Positions 51,004 through 60,203 of a stretch of DNA of 64,000 bases are shown one piece after another. The notes beneath the pieces are model-generated. The model saw only the letters and a list, made by a program, of their open reading frames with translations, had not been told where the DNA came from and ran no database searches. A program made the translations under genes and the position numbers. The DNA is taken from the NCBI GenBank assembly GCA_031261005.1, contig JAISKF010000044.1, forward strand, positions 33,054 to 97,053. The letters run 5' to 3'. Position 1 is the first letter of the stretch. Each line of letters begins with the position of its first letter. This stretch comes from Enterobacteriaceae bacterium. GTDB taxonomy: Bacteria > Pseudomonadota > Gammaproteobacteria > Enterobacterales > Enterobacteriaceae.

Positions 51004-51036
51004 AAGTATCAGCATAAAAAACTTTGTGAATAGCAA

Positions 51037-51402
51037 TTAAAACTTGCTGCGGGCAAATCCGGTGACTTCTTTAATCCCCATTTCACGACCAAGAGCCGTC
51101 ATCGGGTGAACCACTTCCAAGCCTTTTACCGTTTTCTTCAATGCGCCCATATCCGCTTGCTCCGCTTTAGTAACCGGGCGATTAAACGGTAATTTCTGCA
51201 ATTTCTGCGCTTTGGCACTCAGCACTTTGCTTTTTTCTTGTCTTAATCTTTCAATCTCAGTTTGCAGCACAACTTTTTGCGCTTCAATTTCACTCAAATC
51301 CGCATCTAACCCTTTAGTAATAATATCTTTTTCTTTACGGTTTAACGCATCGAGCTTATCGCTTAAACGTTTAATTTCTGCTGCCTGAGCCTGTTGTTTC
51401 AT
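51037..51402 (-). CDS. yibL: YibL family ribosome-associated protein
   Basis: The 121-residue protein has a long coiled coil (EIKRLSDKLDALNRKEKD ... EIERLRQEKSKV) and the conserved C-terminus KLPFNRPVTKAEQADMGALKKTVKGLEVVHPMTALGREMG, as in E. coli YibL (120 residues). It associates with ribosomes; the exact role is unclear. It is a single gene bounded by the repeat array downstream. Confidence 0.94.
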   Translation of the reverse strand: MKQQAQAAEIKRLSDKLDALNRKEKDIITKGLDADLSEIEAQKVVLQTEIERLRQEKSKVLSAKAQKLQKLPFNRPVTKAEQADMGALKKTVKGLEVVHPMTALGREMGIKEVTGFARSKF

Positions 51403-51516
51403 GACTTTTACCTTAGATGTACTGAGATGATGACCTGAATTGCCCCGTAAACGGGCGTGTCTGGCGCAGAGTATAAACGTAATAACAGCGCAGTTCTAAT
51501 CGGTATGATTTAAATG

Positions 51517-51553
51517 TAAAAAACGAGCCGCAAATATAAATTGGCGGCTCGTT
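51517..51553 (-). terminator. Terminator after the DUF3053 gene
   Basis: A 10-bp stem AACGAGCCGC/GCGGCTCGTT (51522-51531 with 51544-51553), with a plus-strand A-run at 51518-51523 acting as T-run on the minus strand. Confidence 0.8.
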
Positions 51554-51597
51554 ATTATCTGTTTTGTTACGGACGTGAAAAAAGAATCAATAATATA

Positions 51598-52314
51598 TTA
51601 CATCAACTGGGCAATTTTACGCGCTACTGCCATCAATTCTTGTTGGTTTTTCTGTAGATCGCGGTTGATCTCATTAAACTGATTCAATACGTTTTGATCC
51701 TTGAACTGTAATGTTTGACCGTTGAATTGAATATGTTCTTTCTGCTGAGTTAAGAAGTCGGAGACTTTCAGAATACTGGAAAATGTTGAATCCAGCAGCG
51801 TCAGAGTTTGTTTGCTTAAATCGCCTTGCTGTGTCACCACTTTAGCGTAAGCCTGACCATAAACGGTTTTTAAATCTTCCGGCATTTTCAGCGCAGCATA
51901 TTTCTCGCCAGTGCTTTTAATCACACCATCGAGTTTCGCCTGCACGGTTTGAATTTCCGCTTGTGCGGTTTCTATTTTGCTGCGGTTTTCTACCATCGCA
52001 TTTAAGCTATTCAATGTTTTTAGCTCATTCATGGACGATGCCATTGATTTAGAGAACGCGGCATTAAGCTGGTCAGTAAATCCTGTTAACAGATCATAAT
52101 CCGCCGTATAGTTACCAAACGATTTTTTCTGTTCATCAGTTAACGCTGGTAAGTGAATTTTTGCGCTATCAATAACTTGAGTTTGCAGGAACTCACTGAA
52201 TGCTTTGCGCTGCTGCGGTTCGTTATCACCGCAGCCAGCCAGTTGGAAAACTAATCCCAGTACGAAAAGCGGTGCGAAAAAGCCAGCCCAGATTTTTTGT
52301 TTAATGAAAGACAT
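51598..52314 (-). CDS. DUF3053 (YiaF-like) lipoprotein
   Basis: From the ATG at 52314 the product is 238 residues with a lipoprotein signal (FAPLFVLGLVFQLAGCGDNE; lipobox LAGC). The sequence QRKAFSEFLQTQVIDSA ... LPALTDEQKKSFGNYTADYDLLTGF follows E. coli YiaF. The rest is helical and Gln/Lys-rich. Function is unknown; it would be anchored in the cell envelope. A longer frame upstream lacks a signal peptide at its start and is rejected. Confidence 0.85.
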   Translation of the reverse strand: MSFIKQKIWAGFFAPLFVLGLVFQLAGCGDNEPQQRKAFSEFLQTQVIDSAKIHLPALTDEQKKSFGNYTADYDLLTGFTDQLNAAFSKSMASSMNELKTLNSLNAMVENRSKIETAQAEIQTVQAKLDGVIKSTGEKYAALKMPEDLKTVYGQAYAKVVTQQGDLSKQTLTLLDSTFSSILKVSDFLTQQKEHIQFNGQTLQFKDQNVLNQFNEINRDLQKNQQELMAVARKIAQLM

Positions 52315-52451
52315 AATTACTCCAATAAATAAATTGCGAAAGTCCGTTAATATGCAGCGCCGGAACCTTACCATTCAGTAAACGGTGAATAAAGGATTTC
52401 CTGCGAAAATATGTGTTCACAGCGTTATTATAAATGATCAGCAGAGATAAA

Positions 52452-52487
52452 AAGAAAAAACCAGCGCCGAATTATCGGCACTGGTTT
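52452..52487 (-). terminator. dsbA terminator
   Basis: AAACCAG/CTGGTTT and inner GCCGA/TCGGC stems (52458-52487) with an A-rich run at 52451-52460, giving a minus-strand T-run. Confidence 0.75.
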
Positions 52488-52520
52488 CAGAGTCCACAAT
52501 AAGATAGTCGTCAGAATGAT

Positions 52521-53210
52521 TTATTTCTTGCCTAGCAAATACTTAACCACCTGACCATATTGCTGTACGAAATCTTCAACGCTATCGGCGTCCAGTCCGT
52601 CATTTTTCACCATATACTTGCCGTTCACTAATACCGATGGCACGCTTCTTAACTCAACTTCTTCCGCTAATCTGCGCTGTTGGGCAGTTAATGACTTCAC
52701 AATAAAGCTGTTCCAAGCACTATCGAACTCTTCTCCGGTAACGCCCGCAGCGATAAATACCTGACGAATATCGTCCTGAGTACGAATAGTCTGGGTCTTC
52801 TGAATGCCGTTGAAAATCAGTGGGCTGACTTTATCCTGTACGCCAAGCGTGATAGCAACTGCCCATGCTTGCGTTAGTTTAGGTCCTAGTTCACCGCCTA
52901 AGAAATCAACATGATACTGCACCATTTTGCCATTAGCTGGCACTTGTTTTTTAATCTCGGCATTCAGATGATAGACGTTCTCAAAGTCATAACAGTGCGG
53001 GCAGAAGAAAGAGAAAAACTCCAGAATTTGCGGCTCTTCAGTCGCTTTTCTTTTCAGTGTGTCAAACTGTTTGCCATCGAGAAAATCAACTTTCGGTGCT
53101 TCCACTCTTTTTTCTGGGATTACTAAGATACTTTTTGCATTGACTGGGGCAATAAAAAAAGCTCCCGCAGTCATCGCCGCACAAACAGACGCCAGCCATA
53201 TCTTTCTCAT
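52521..53210 (-). CDS. dsbA: Periplasmic thiol:disulfide oxidase DsbA
   Basis: From the ATG at 53210 (GGAG nine bases upstream) the product is 229 residues with a signal peptide ending at APVNAK. The active site is FFCPHCYDFE, the canonical CPHC of DsbA, and the cis-proline loop is RSVPSVLVNG. It introduces disulfides into exported proteins. srkA lies 54 bp upstream, as in E. coli. The N-terminal region after the signal has a longer, Lys/Val-rich segment than usual. Confidence 0.95.
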   Translation of the reverse strand: MRKIWLASVCAAMTAGAFFIAPVNAKSILVIPEKRVEAPKVDFLDGKQFDTLKRKATEEPQILEFFSFFCPHCYDFENVYHLNAEIKKQVPANGKMVQYHVDFLGGELGPKLTQAWAVAITLGVQDKVSPLIFNGIQKTQTIRTQDDIRQVFIAAGVTGEEFDSAWNSFIVKSLTAQQRRLAEEVELRSVPSVLVNGKYMVKNDGLDADSVEDFVQQYGQVVKYLLGKK

Positions 53211-53264
53211 CAGGTTACTCCGTAAAATAATCATCAATAATTAATAGGTTAATAAGTACATGAA

Positions 53265-54251
53265 TTAATACATCGGCGCTAGTTGTAACGGCGGAATCTG
53301 TAACAACTTAGCTTGTTCAGCAAATAGTGATGGCTGCTGCTGCCAAAAATTAACGTCTGCAATCCAGGGAAAACTTTTTGGGAAAGCCGGATCTTGCCAG
53401 CGACGCACCACCCAGGCAAGATAATAAACCATTCGCATACAGCGCAGCGGTTCGATCAATGCTAACTCTCGCTGATCAAAATCAGCAAATTCGCTGTAGG
53501 ACTCAACAAACAGATCTAACTGCATCAATTGCTCTTGCCGATCGCCTTGCAATAACATCCATATATCCTGTACTACAGGTCCGTTGCGCGCATCATCTAG
53601 ATCGACAAACATTGGACCATCGCGCCACAAGATATTTCCGACATGGCAATCGCCATGCAAACGGCACGTTGCCCAATTCGTATGCCAGTGCTGTTCCACG
53701 CCCTGAATCAGGGAGTCGAGCACCGGCAGCAGCGAGTCTTTCACTTTTTCCGGCACCAGCGAACTTTCCGCCAGCACTTGCCGCGGCTGATAAAGGTATT
53801 CATCTAACCCGATAGTGGGTCTGGCGGCAAAAGGCTGACGCCGCCCTACTTGATGAATGCGCCCCATAAATCGCGCAACCCATTCAAGCTGTTCGAGATT
53901 ATCCGCTTCATACGAACGACCGCCAACGCTAGGGAATACGGCAAACATAAATCCTTGATAATGATGCAGCGTTTGTTGATTCAGCTTTAACGGCGCAATG
54001 GCGGGAATTTCTTGATCCGCCAGCTCTTGAGTGAAATCGTGTTCTTCCTGAATCTGCTCACGACTCCAGCGCTCCGGCCGATAAAATTTCACCACATAGC
54101 GTTGGCGATCTTCGTCCATAAATTGATAGACGCGATTTTCATAGCTATTGAGCGCCGTTAAGCCTGAATCCACACGCAGCCCGACACTTTCCAGTGCATC
54201 AAGAATCAGGTCAGGCATCAGGGAATGGAAATCAAAGGCTGATAAGCTCAT
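53265..54251 (-). CDS. srkA: Stress response kinase A
   Basis: A 328-residue protein with a kinase-like APH fold: NRVYQF and YVVKFYRPERWS (ATP lysine), CRLHGDCHVGNILWRDG (catalytic loop) and FVDLDDARNGP (metal Asp). It matches SrkA/RdoA/YihE (328 in E. coli), a Ser/Thr kinase that protects against stress-induced death. It is in the conserved order yihD-srkA-dsbA. A core-less repeat element lies just upstream of its start. Confidence 0.95.
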   Translation of the reverse strand: MSLSAFDFHSLMPDLILDALESVGLRVDSGLTALNSYENRVYQFMDEDRQRYVVKFYRPERWSREQIQEEHDFTQELADQEIPAIAPLKLNQQTLHHYQGFMFAVFPSVGGRSYEADNLEQLEWVARFMGRIHQVGRRQPFAARPTIGLDEYLYQPRQVLAESSLVPEKVKDSLLPVLDSLIQGVEQHWHTNWATCRLHGDCHVGNILWRDGPMFVDLDDARNGPVVQDIWMLLQGDRQEQLMQLDLFVESYSEFADFDQRELALIEPLRCMRMVYYLAWVVRRWQDPAFPKSFPWIADVNFWQQQPSLFAEQAKLLQIPPLQLAPMY

Positions 54252-54270
54252 AGAATTTGTCTACTTAGTT

Positions 54271-54329
54271 AATCCGAACTTTGGATAAGAAGTTATATTT
54301 TTACCATTTTCTTATCCAGCCCTAAGGTT
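54271..54329. repeat. Core-less minimal MITE with AGTT direct repeats
   Basis: The left terminus AATCCGAACTTTGGATAAG and the right terminus (read inwards AACCTTAGGGCTGGATAAG) are joined by only 17 bases, so the REPIN core is absent. AGTT flanks both sides (54267-54270 and 54330-54333), a likely 4-bp target duplication. Confidence 0.75.
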
Positions 54330-54341
54330 AGTTATGAATCA

Positions 54342-54611
54342 TCAATTTTTTAAAATACCGCGCGCCCGTAACAACGCCGTTTTAAAATCTTCTTCGTAAT
54401 CTTTCTTTAAACCAGGAATGACGGCATCACTTGCGCTATCACGCATTTTGAGATGATAGATCAGCATATCGTCAGTTAATTCAGTGAGAGGACCGGAAAA
54501 TCCCGCTTCATCAGCTAATTTGCGTAAAAACTGAATCAGATTTAGATCGGCATCTTTTTGCCAGGCGGCTTCAAGCAGTTCAACCAGTTCATCAACACGA
54601 TGACATGTCAT
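54342..54611 (-). CDS. yihD: YihD family protein
   Basis: The 89-residue protein is the same length as E. coli YihD and starts [29 protein letters not shown]. It is soluble, helical and acidic, function unknown. In E. coli it sits between mobA and srkA; here the nrf cluster lies between yihD and mobA. Confidence 0.95.
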   Translation of the reverse strand: MTCHRVDELVELLEAAWQKDADLNLIQFLRKLADEAGFSGPLTELTDDMLIYHLKMRDSASDAVIPGLKKDYEEDFKTALLRARGILKN

Positions 54612-54724
54612 AATTTTCTCCCTTGTAATTCAATAAACACATAGTTCGACAAACATATAGTTCGATAAACGCATGACACGTTAGCAGGGTTAACGAGATT
54701 TTAACAGTTTATCCCTGTTATCTA

Positions 54725-55579
54725 TCATCTCATCATTCGAGCCATATTAATTGCTTCAATTAACTGCGCGCGATCAATCTGCGGATTATTGCTGTCCAGC
54801 AGTTGTTGCCAAATAGCTATTGCCTGCTGATATTGGTTATTCAGGAAATAGTCGGAAGCAAGCAACATTAGCACGGTTGCTTGGTTGGGATCTAACTTTA
54901 GCGCTTGCGTAATTAACGCTTGTGTCTGCGGCGTTATGTGCTGATTCGCTTGATAGTAAAGCGCGGTCGCTTTTGCAGCGAGCAATTCGGCATCATTACC
55001 TCTAAGTTGTGCCGCGCGATCAAAGGCAACTAACGCGCGTTCAAACTCATTACTGTTCAGATAACGATGCCCTAACATAAACCAAGCTGCGCTGTCGTTA
55101 GGTACTTGTTGAATACGCTGATGCAGTTCGCGCAGCACTTTATCCTGAATCTGATCAATATCCAGACCAATAAAAGGATCGCTATTGCCCTGACGACTAT
55201 ACTCTGCCGATGCCGAATATTGCCCTAACCAGGAAAAACCAAGCGCCGGAATGCCCAACACTAACAGGGTCATCAATAGCGGTAGTATGAGCAATGTTTT
55301 ACCGCCAGCAGCAAAGTATGGCGGGCGATCTTCATCAATATTCTGTAGCAAATTTAATGAGAGCTCTTGTTGGAACTCAGCCAATAATCCCTGCTGCTTT
55401 TCCTGCAAAGAAAATTGTTTATCTGCCAGCGCGATTTGCTGCTGATAAAGCGCAATATTGGTTTGACGGCGAATATCAAAATCAAATGGCTTGAATTTAT
55501 TCTGGCGAAAAATCGGCAGCCAGATAATCAGTATCAGCAAGCAAACCGCCAGCGCGACGCCGAACCAGAAGATCATCAT
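54725..55579 (-). CDS. nrfG: CcmI/NrfG-type TPR protein for cytochrome c maturation
   Basis: A 284-residue protein with an N-terminal membrane segment (IFWFGVALAVCLLILIIWLPIF), a second near residue 105 (LLILPLLMTLLVLGIPALGF), and TPR repeats (AAWFMLGHRYLNSNEFERALVAFDRAAQL; ATVLMLLASDYFLNNQYQQAIAIW). CcmI/NrfG chaperones apocytochrome c to the haem lyase. At 284 residues it is longer than E. coli NrfG (198) and looks like the CcmI half of CcmH. It overlaps the nrfF-type gene by 4 bp. Confidence 0.85.
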   Translation of the reverse strand: MMIFWFGVALAVCLLILIIWLPIFRQNKFKPFDFDIRRQTNIALYQQQIALADKQFSLQEKQQGLLAEFQQELSLNLLQNIDEDRPPYFAAGGKTLLILPLLMTLLVLGIPALGFSWLGQYSASAEYSRQGNSDPFIGLDIDQIQDKVLRELHQRIQQVPNDSAAWFMLGHRYLNSNEFERALVAFDRAAQLRGNDAELLAAKATALYYQANQHITPQTQALITQALKLDPNQATVLMLLASDYFLNNQYQQAIAIWQQLLDSNNPQIDRAQLIEAINMARMMR

Positions 55580-56064
55580 GGCTTTTTCTCCAACGTCTCT
55601 AACAATGCCGCCAGACGGCGTTTTTGCTCAGCGCTGATTTCTGGCGGTGGAAGTTGTCGAACACGGAAATAACGCCAGAGAGCGAGTGCCGCGATTAATA
55701 GCAGGATTAGCGGACTCAGCCATAACAGTACGGTTTGCCCGTTAAAGCGCGGCTTATATAACACAAAATCCCCAAATCGGCTGGTCATCAATGTGATGAT
55801 TTCGTCGTCCGTTTTGCCCTCATCAACCATGCGATACACCTCAAGGCGTAAATCACGCGCGATCGGCGATGTGGATTCCACCAGATTTTGGTTCTGACAT
55901 TGCGGACAGCGTAGTTGTTTTGCCAGCGTTATCGCCCGTTGCTGATTCTGTTCCGTGCGAAATTGCCATGTATCCACAATTTCAGCCCGCAGCGGCAGTG
56001 CGATCAACAAGAGTAAAGCGATGCGCCAGAGCCAACGGAACAGCATTATTACAGGCGAACTCAT
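55576..56064 (-). CDS. nrfF: CcmH/NrfF-type apocytochrome thiol reductase
   Basis: A 162-residue protein with a signal sequence, the LRCPQC motif (KQLRCPQCQNQNLVESTSPIARDLR), MTSRFGDFVLYKPRF, and a C-terminal membrane anchor. It reduces the haem-binding cysteines of apocytochrome c and works with the haem lyase. It overlaps the neighbouring genes by 4 bp on each side, in one translationally coupled series. Confidence 0.9.
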   Translation of the reverse strand: MSSPVIMLFRWLWRIALLLLIALPLRAEIVDTWQFRTEQNQQRAITLAKQLRCPQCQNQNLVESTSPIARDLRLEVYRMVDEGKTDDEIITLMTSRFGDFVLYKPRFNGQTVLLWLSPLILLLIAALALWRYFRVRQLPPPEISAEQKRRLAALLETLEKKP

Positions 56065-56609
56065 AAACGATTTCCCTGTTCTGCTAACGCTTTAATTTTT
56101 GGCTGAAATTCTCGTTGCCAGATGGTTTGATTTAATTCACCGGAATAGCGATAACGAATAATGCCATGTGCGTCAATGAGATAAGTTTCCGGCGTACCGT
56201 AAACACCTAATTCCAGCGCCAGTTTACCGTCAGGATCATAAATAGAGCGGAAAAAAGGATTGCCCAATTCGTTTAATACATTCTGCGCCGCGCGGCGACC
56301 ATCACGATAATTTAAGCCATAGAGTTTGAAATCAGCGCGAGTATTAAGCTGCTGTAAAAAAGGGAATTCTGATTTACAGGACGGACACCAACTCGCCCAT
56401 ACATTTAGCACGGTAATATGCCCTTTAAAATCCTGCTGGCTGAATGCGGTATCTCGCAGTAAGAGATCTTCGGCAATAAATTCAGGCATGGGCTTATCTT
56501 GTTGAGTCAGCCCTAATTGGCGGGGATCTTGTCTAAGCCCCAGATAAAGCGCGATACCCAACAACAGCACTAGAAACAGCGGAATAAACAATTTTACTCG
56601 ACTCATCAA
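56061..56609 (-). CDS. dsbE: CcmG/DsbE-type thioredoxin
   Basis: A 182-residue membrane-anchored thioredoxin (anchor LFIPLFLVLLLGIALYLGL) with the active site WASWCPSCKSEFP and the cis-Pro segment GVYGTPETYLIDAHG. It keeps apocytochrome c cysteines reduced for haem attachment. E. coli nrf lacks this gene; its ccm operon has it (CcmG, 185 residues). Confidence 0.92.
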   Translation of the reverse strand: MMSRVKLFIPLFLVLLLGIALYLGLRQDPRQLGLTQQDKPMPEFIAEDLLLRDTAFSQQDFKGHITVLNVWASWCPSCKSEFPFLQQLNTRADFKLYGLNYRDGRRAAQNVLNELGNPFFRSIYDPDGKLALELGVYGTPETYLIDAHGIIRYRYSGELNQTIWQREFQPKIKALAEQGNRL

Positions 56610-58558
56610 ACTGCCTCCGACTGAGGGTTTTCGGCGAGATTAATTTTACGGCGGCATTTGCGCCGCCATTGATTCCACAATGCACAGCCTGCGCCTGACA
56701 TCATCAACAATCCGCCAGCCCAAATCCAGCGGATAAACGGCTTATAATGAAAACGCAGCGCGTAACTTGGTAGATTGGCATTTTGTTTATCAACTTTTTC
56801 GCCCATCACCACATACAAATCATGGAATACACCGCTGGCTATTCCAGGTTCACTCATCAACATGGTTCGCACCGTGTAATGACGGCGCTCCGGCAATAAC
56901 TGCGCGACTGTTTTGCCGTTTTTAGTGACGCTAATTACCGCTTGCTCTGCTGTATAGTTAGCGCCGACTAACAGTCTGGTTTCATCATAATGAAATTGAT
57001 AACCGCTTAATGAGATCTCACTGCCTGCTGCCATTTTTACGCCGGTTTCTGTGGAGTAATAGCTGGATAACGTAATGCCGATCGCGGTAATCGCAATACC
57101 GATATGCGCCAGCACAGCACTTAAACGGGGCAACGTTAGCTGACGCAGCACCAGTAAATGACTAAAAATAACCCACAACGATAATATTAACGCCAGTATC
57201 ACCAACGGATAGACTTTATCGAACATGAAAGCCAATACGCCGCCGATCACGAATGCGAATATCGCCAGCAATACCATTATTTTTAAGCATTCGGCGGGCA
57301 GACTTTTCCAGCGGCTAAAAGGAGCAATCCCCATGACTAGCAGAATCAATAACGCGGGCGGTACAAAAGTGATGTTGAAATAAGGCGCGCCAACGGAGAT
57401 CGATCCCAAACCAAAAGCAGTAAACAGCATTGGGTAAAACGTGCCGATAAGCACGATCAGCGTCATAACACTTAGCAGTACATTTGCCAGCAACAGCAAC
57501 ATTTCGCGGGAAATTTCACGAGAAAATAGTTTAAAACGCGCTGCTGATGGCGGCGTATTGGCGCGCAATGCAAAAAGCGTTAACGCACCGAGCACTGCCA
57601 AACCTAATAACAACAGCAACATCATGCCGCGATCAGGATCAACAGCAAAAGCATGGACAGAGGTTAATACGCCAGAGCGGACAATAAACGTGCCAAGTAA
57701 ACTCAAAGCAAAAGTAAAAATAGCCAGCAACAAGCTCCAGTAGCTAAATACGCCGCGCTGTTCTGTCACCATTAAGGCATGTAGTAACGCTGTACCTAGC
57801 AGCCACGGCATTAACGAGGCATTTTCTACCGGGTCCCAAAACCACCAGCCGCCCCAACCCAATTCATAATAAGCCCACCATGAACCGAGAATAATGCCGC
57901 CAGTTAAGCAGATCCACGCCGCCAGCGCCCATGTCCGACTCCAGTGAGCAACAGCGGAATCCATCTTTCCCGTCAGCAGCGCAGCGATTGCAAAAGCGAA
58001 GCTGACAGCAAAACCAACATAACCGAGATACAGCAGCGGAGGGTGGAATATCAGTCCAATATCTTGCAGCATTGGGTTGAGATCTCTGCCCTCAATGGCT
58101 GCCGGAAATACACGCACAAATGGATTGGAATAAAGCAGAATAAACAAGCAGAAGCCCAGCATAATCAGACCGAGAATTGCCAGTACATAAGTGTTGATCT
58201 GCGGATCGACGTTATCACGTAAGCAAGCGACTAATGCCGTCCAGATCGACAGAGAAAAAAGCCAGAACAGCATCGAGCCTTCATGCCCGCCCCAAACGGC
58301 AGCAATTTTAAAGAATATCGGTAATTGAGAATTAGAATGTTGAGCCACATACATCAGCGAAAAATCATCAACGGCAAAGCTGTAGCCCAGCAGCACAATC
58401 GATAGCGTGATAAACAGGCAAGCGCCATAACTCAAAGGAACGGCATAACGCATAAACAACGCCCGCCGGTAGTAAGCACCTACCAGCGGAACGCTGCATA
58501 ACAATAACGATAGTGCCACAGCACATAACAGGGATAGCAGTCCCAGATTGGGGATCAT
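56606..58558 (-). CDS. nrfE: CcmF/NrfE haem lyase subunit
   Basis: From the ATG at 58558 (AAGGAA upstream) the product is 650 residues, polytopic, with the WWD domain WGGWWFWDPVENASLMPW and periplasmic histidines around it. It attaches haem to apocytochrome c. Its size matches CcmF (647) better than E. coli NrfE (552), and it has the large periplasmic domain before the last membrane helix. A frame starting at 58654 adds a non-membrane leader and is rejected. Confidence 0.9.
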   Translation of the reverse strand: MIPNLGLLSLLCAVALSLLLCSVPLVGAYYRRALFMRYAVPLSYGACLFITLSIVLLGYSFAVDDFSLMYVAQHSNSQLPIFFKIAAVWGGHEGSMLFWLFSLSIWTALVACLRDNVDPQINTYVLAILGLIMLGFCLFILLYSNPFVRVFPAAIEGRDLNPMLQDIGLIFHPPLLYLGYVGFAVSFAFAIAALLTGKMDSAVAHWSRTWALAAWICLTGGIILGSWWAYYELGWGGWWFWDPVENASLMPWLLGTALLHALMVTEQRGVFSYWSLLLAIFTFALSLLGTFIVRSGVLTSVHAFAVDPDRGMMLLLLLGLAVLGALTLFALRANTPPSAARFKLFSREISREMLLLLANVLLSVMTLIVLIGTFYPMLFTAFGLGSISVGAPYFNITFVPPALLILLVMGIAPFSRWKSLPAECLKIMVLLAIFAFVIGGVLAFMFDKVYPLVILALILSLWVIFSHLLVLRQLTLPRLSAVLAHIGIAITAIGITLSSYYSTETGVKMAAGSEISLSGYQFHYDETRLLVGANYTAEQAVISVTKNGKTVAQLLPERRHYTVRTMLMSEPGIASGVFHDLYVVMGEKVDKQNANLPSYALRFHYKPFIRWIWAGGLLMMSGAGCALWNQWRRKCRRKINLAENPQSEAV

Positions 58559-58581
58559 GCTTATTCCTTTTTCATGTAAAT

Positions 58582-59538
58582 TTAAACCACCGTCATCTGA
58601 CCGGCATACAAGATAAAGAAACGTAGCAGCAATACGCCGCAAAGTCCCAAACAAGATACGGCGATAAGATATTTTTTGCTGTGCTGCACTTTATGACTGC
58701 ATACCAAGCCCATAATTAGCGGTAGTAAAATTCCCAAGCCGATAACACCAAACCAAAAGACGATTGACCAAAAACCGCCGCCAAGCGCGGTTATCGCGGC
58801 GACTTCTTTCTGACCGCCGCCAAAAAATAAGCCGACAAACAAGGCTAACAACAAGAACAGTTCAAATAATACGACCGGCTTTTCAATTTGATGCACAAAG
58901 TGAATTGATGGACTATCTGCCGCTTGTTTAAACCATGTGACACTAAATAACACCGCTGCGGCTGCGCCGGAAGAAATACCAGAAAACAGGAATAACACCG
59001 GTAATACCGGATTATTCAGCATCGGATAGGTTTTCAGTGCAGATAGCAGGAAGCCGGTATAAGCGCCCAATGCAACTGCCAGCAGTATCATCAATGGTTC
59101 GAGTATTTTTTCCAGACGTGAGCAATAAGCCAGAATGCCGTTGATCCAGCTAAAAGATTGCAAGCGAGCGGCGATCACGCTGGCTATCTCACTGCGGAAC
59201 AGTACCGCCAGCCAGACAATCAGCACGATCATGTAGATCTGGAACAGCATCACCCCTAATGACATGACCGATGTCGGGCTATAGAAGAACATCAGATACC
59301 AGAACGTCCACGGGCGAGCTAAGTGGAAAATCAGAATCACTAAGCCAATGATAACGGTTAGCGGCGCAATAATCGCAGTGGCTTTGATCACACCATCACG
59401 ATTGGCATCACTACCTAGTAATTTGCGTTTTAGCAAAATGGCGATAAATACCATTCCCGCAGATACCCCGATCAAAAACAAATAAATCGCGATCGGCCAG
59501 TCCCAAACGAGGGATTCAAAATGAAAAGCGTTACTCAT
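58582..59538 (-). CDS. nrfD: NrfD membrane quinol dehydrogenase subunit
   Basis: A 318-residue PsrC/NrfD-family protein with eight to nine membrane segments, starting MSNAFHFESLVWDWPIAIYLFLIGVSAGMV. It oxidises menaquinol and passes electrons to NrfC, then NrfB and NrfA. It is coupled to nrfC by a 4-bp overlap. Confidence 0.94.
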   Translation of the reverse strand: MSNAFHFESLVWDWPIAIYLFLIGVSAGMVFIAILLKRKLLGSDANRDGVIKATAIIAPLTVIIGLVILIFHLARPWTFWYLMFFYSPTSVMSLGVMLFQIYMIVLIVWLAVLFRSEIASVIAARLQSFSWINGILAYCSRLEKILEPLMILLAVALGAYTGFLLSALKTYPMLNNPVLPVLFLFSGISSGAAAAVLFSVTWFKQAADSPSIHFVHQIEKPVVLFELFLLLALFVGLFFGGGQKEVAAITALGGGFWSIVFWFGVIGLGILLPLIMGLVCSHKVQHSKKYLIAVSCLGLCGVLLLRFFILYAGQMTVV

Positions 59539-60203
59539 TCTTTAATCTCCCCATGTTGGTCTGGAATACGGTACATTTTTGGTTCTGTGCCTAAATAGGC
59601 TTTAGCGCGATAAGTGGTTTTATCTGCAATCAGTCTGGATATTTCGCTATTGGGATCGTCCAAATTACCAAACGTCAGCGCTTTAGTCGGGCAGGAGATC
59701 ACGCAAGCCGGTAACTTGCCTTGTGCCAGATTGGTATCGCGGCAAAAATTACATTTATCGGCAGTCTTTTTCACTGGGTGAATAAAACGCACACGATAAG
59801 GGCAAGCGGCGATGCAGTATTGGCAACCAACGCAACGTTCTGGATTGACATCAACAATACCCGTTGCCGCATCTTTATAAGATGCACCAGTCGGACAGAC
59901 CGACACGCATGGCGGATTATCACAATGCTGACAAGACTGACGATAGAATCGATATTTTGCCGTAGGAAACTCGCCTATCGGACCGGTGCGGATAATCTTC
60001 AACCGCGACACGCCCTCAGGCACTTTATTCACTTCCCGACAAGCGTCCATACAAGCAGTGCAGCCAATACAACGGGTTTCGTCGTATACCATGCCATAAC
60101 GAATACCGTTAATTTGAATCTGCGCCAACGAACGTTGAGCCGAGCCGGTCATAAAGATCACTGCTCCCATACCGGCAATAAAATGACGGCGTGAGCAACT
60201 CAT
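59535..60203 (-). CDS. nrfC: NrfC iron-sulfur protein with Tat signal
   Basis: The 222-residue protein begins MSCSRRHFIAGMGAVIFMTG, a Tat signal. It carries four [4Fe-4S] ligand sets: CIGCTACMDAC, CQHCDNPPCVSVCPTG, CVGCQYCIAACPYR and CNFCRDTNLAQGKLPACVISCP. It links NrfD to NrfB in the periplasm. Overlaps of 4 bp on both sides show tight coupling. Confidence 0.95.
   Translation of the reverse strand: MSCSRRHFIAGMGAVIFMTGSAQRSLAQIQINGIRYGMVYDETRCIGCTACMDACREVNKVPEGVSRLKIIRTGPIGEFPTAKYRFYRQSCQHCDNPPCVSVCPTGASYKDAATGIVDVNPERCVGCQYCIAACPYRVRFIHPVKKTADKCNFCRDTNLAQGKLPACVISCPTKALTFGNLDDPNSEISRLIADKTTYRAKAYLGTEPKMYRIPDQHGEIKE

Noticed and set aside
53378..53815. A 145-codon frame antisense to srkA
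   Set aside because: srkA is conserved in length and motifs; the frame is low-complexity and Arg/Ala/Pro-rich as expected for a shadow.
59721..60194. A 157-codon frame antisense to nrfC
   Set aside because: The opposite strand encodes an unmistakable four-cluster ferredoxin, so this frame is a shadow.
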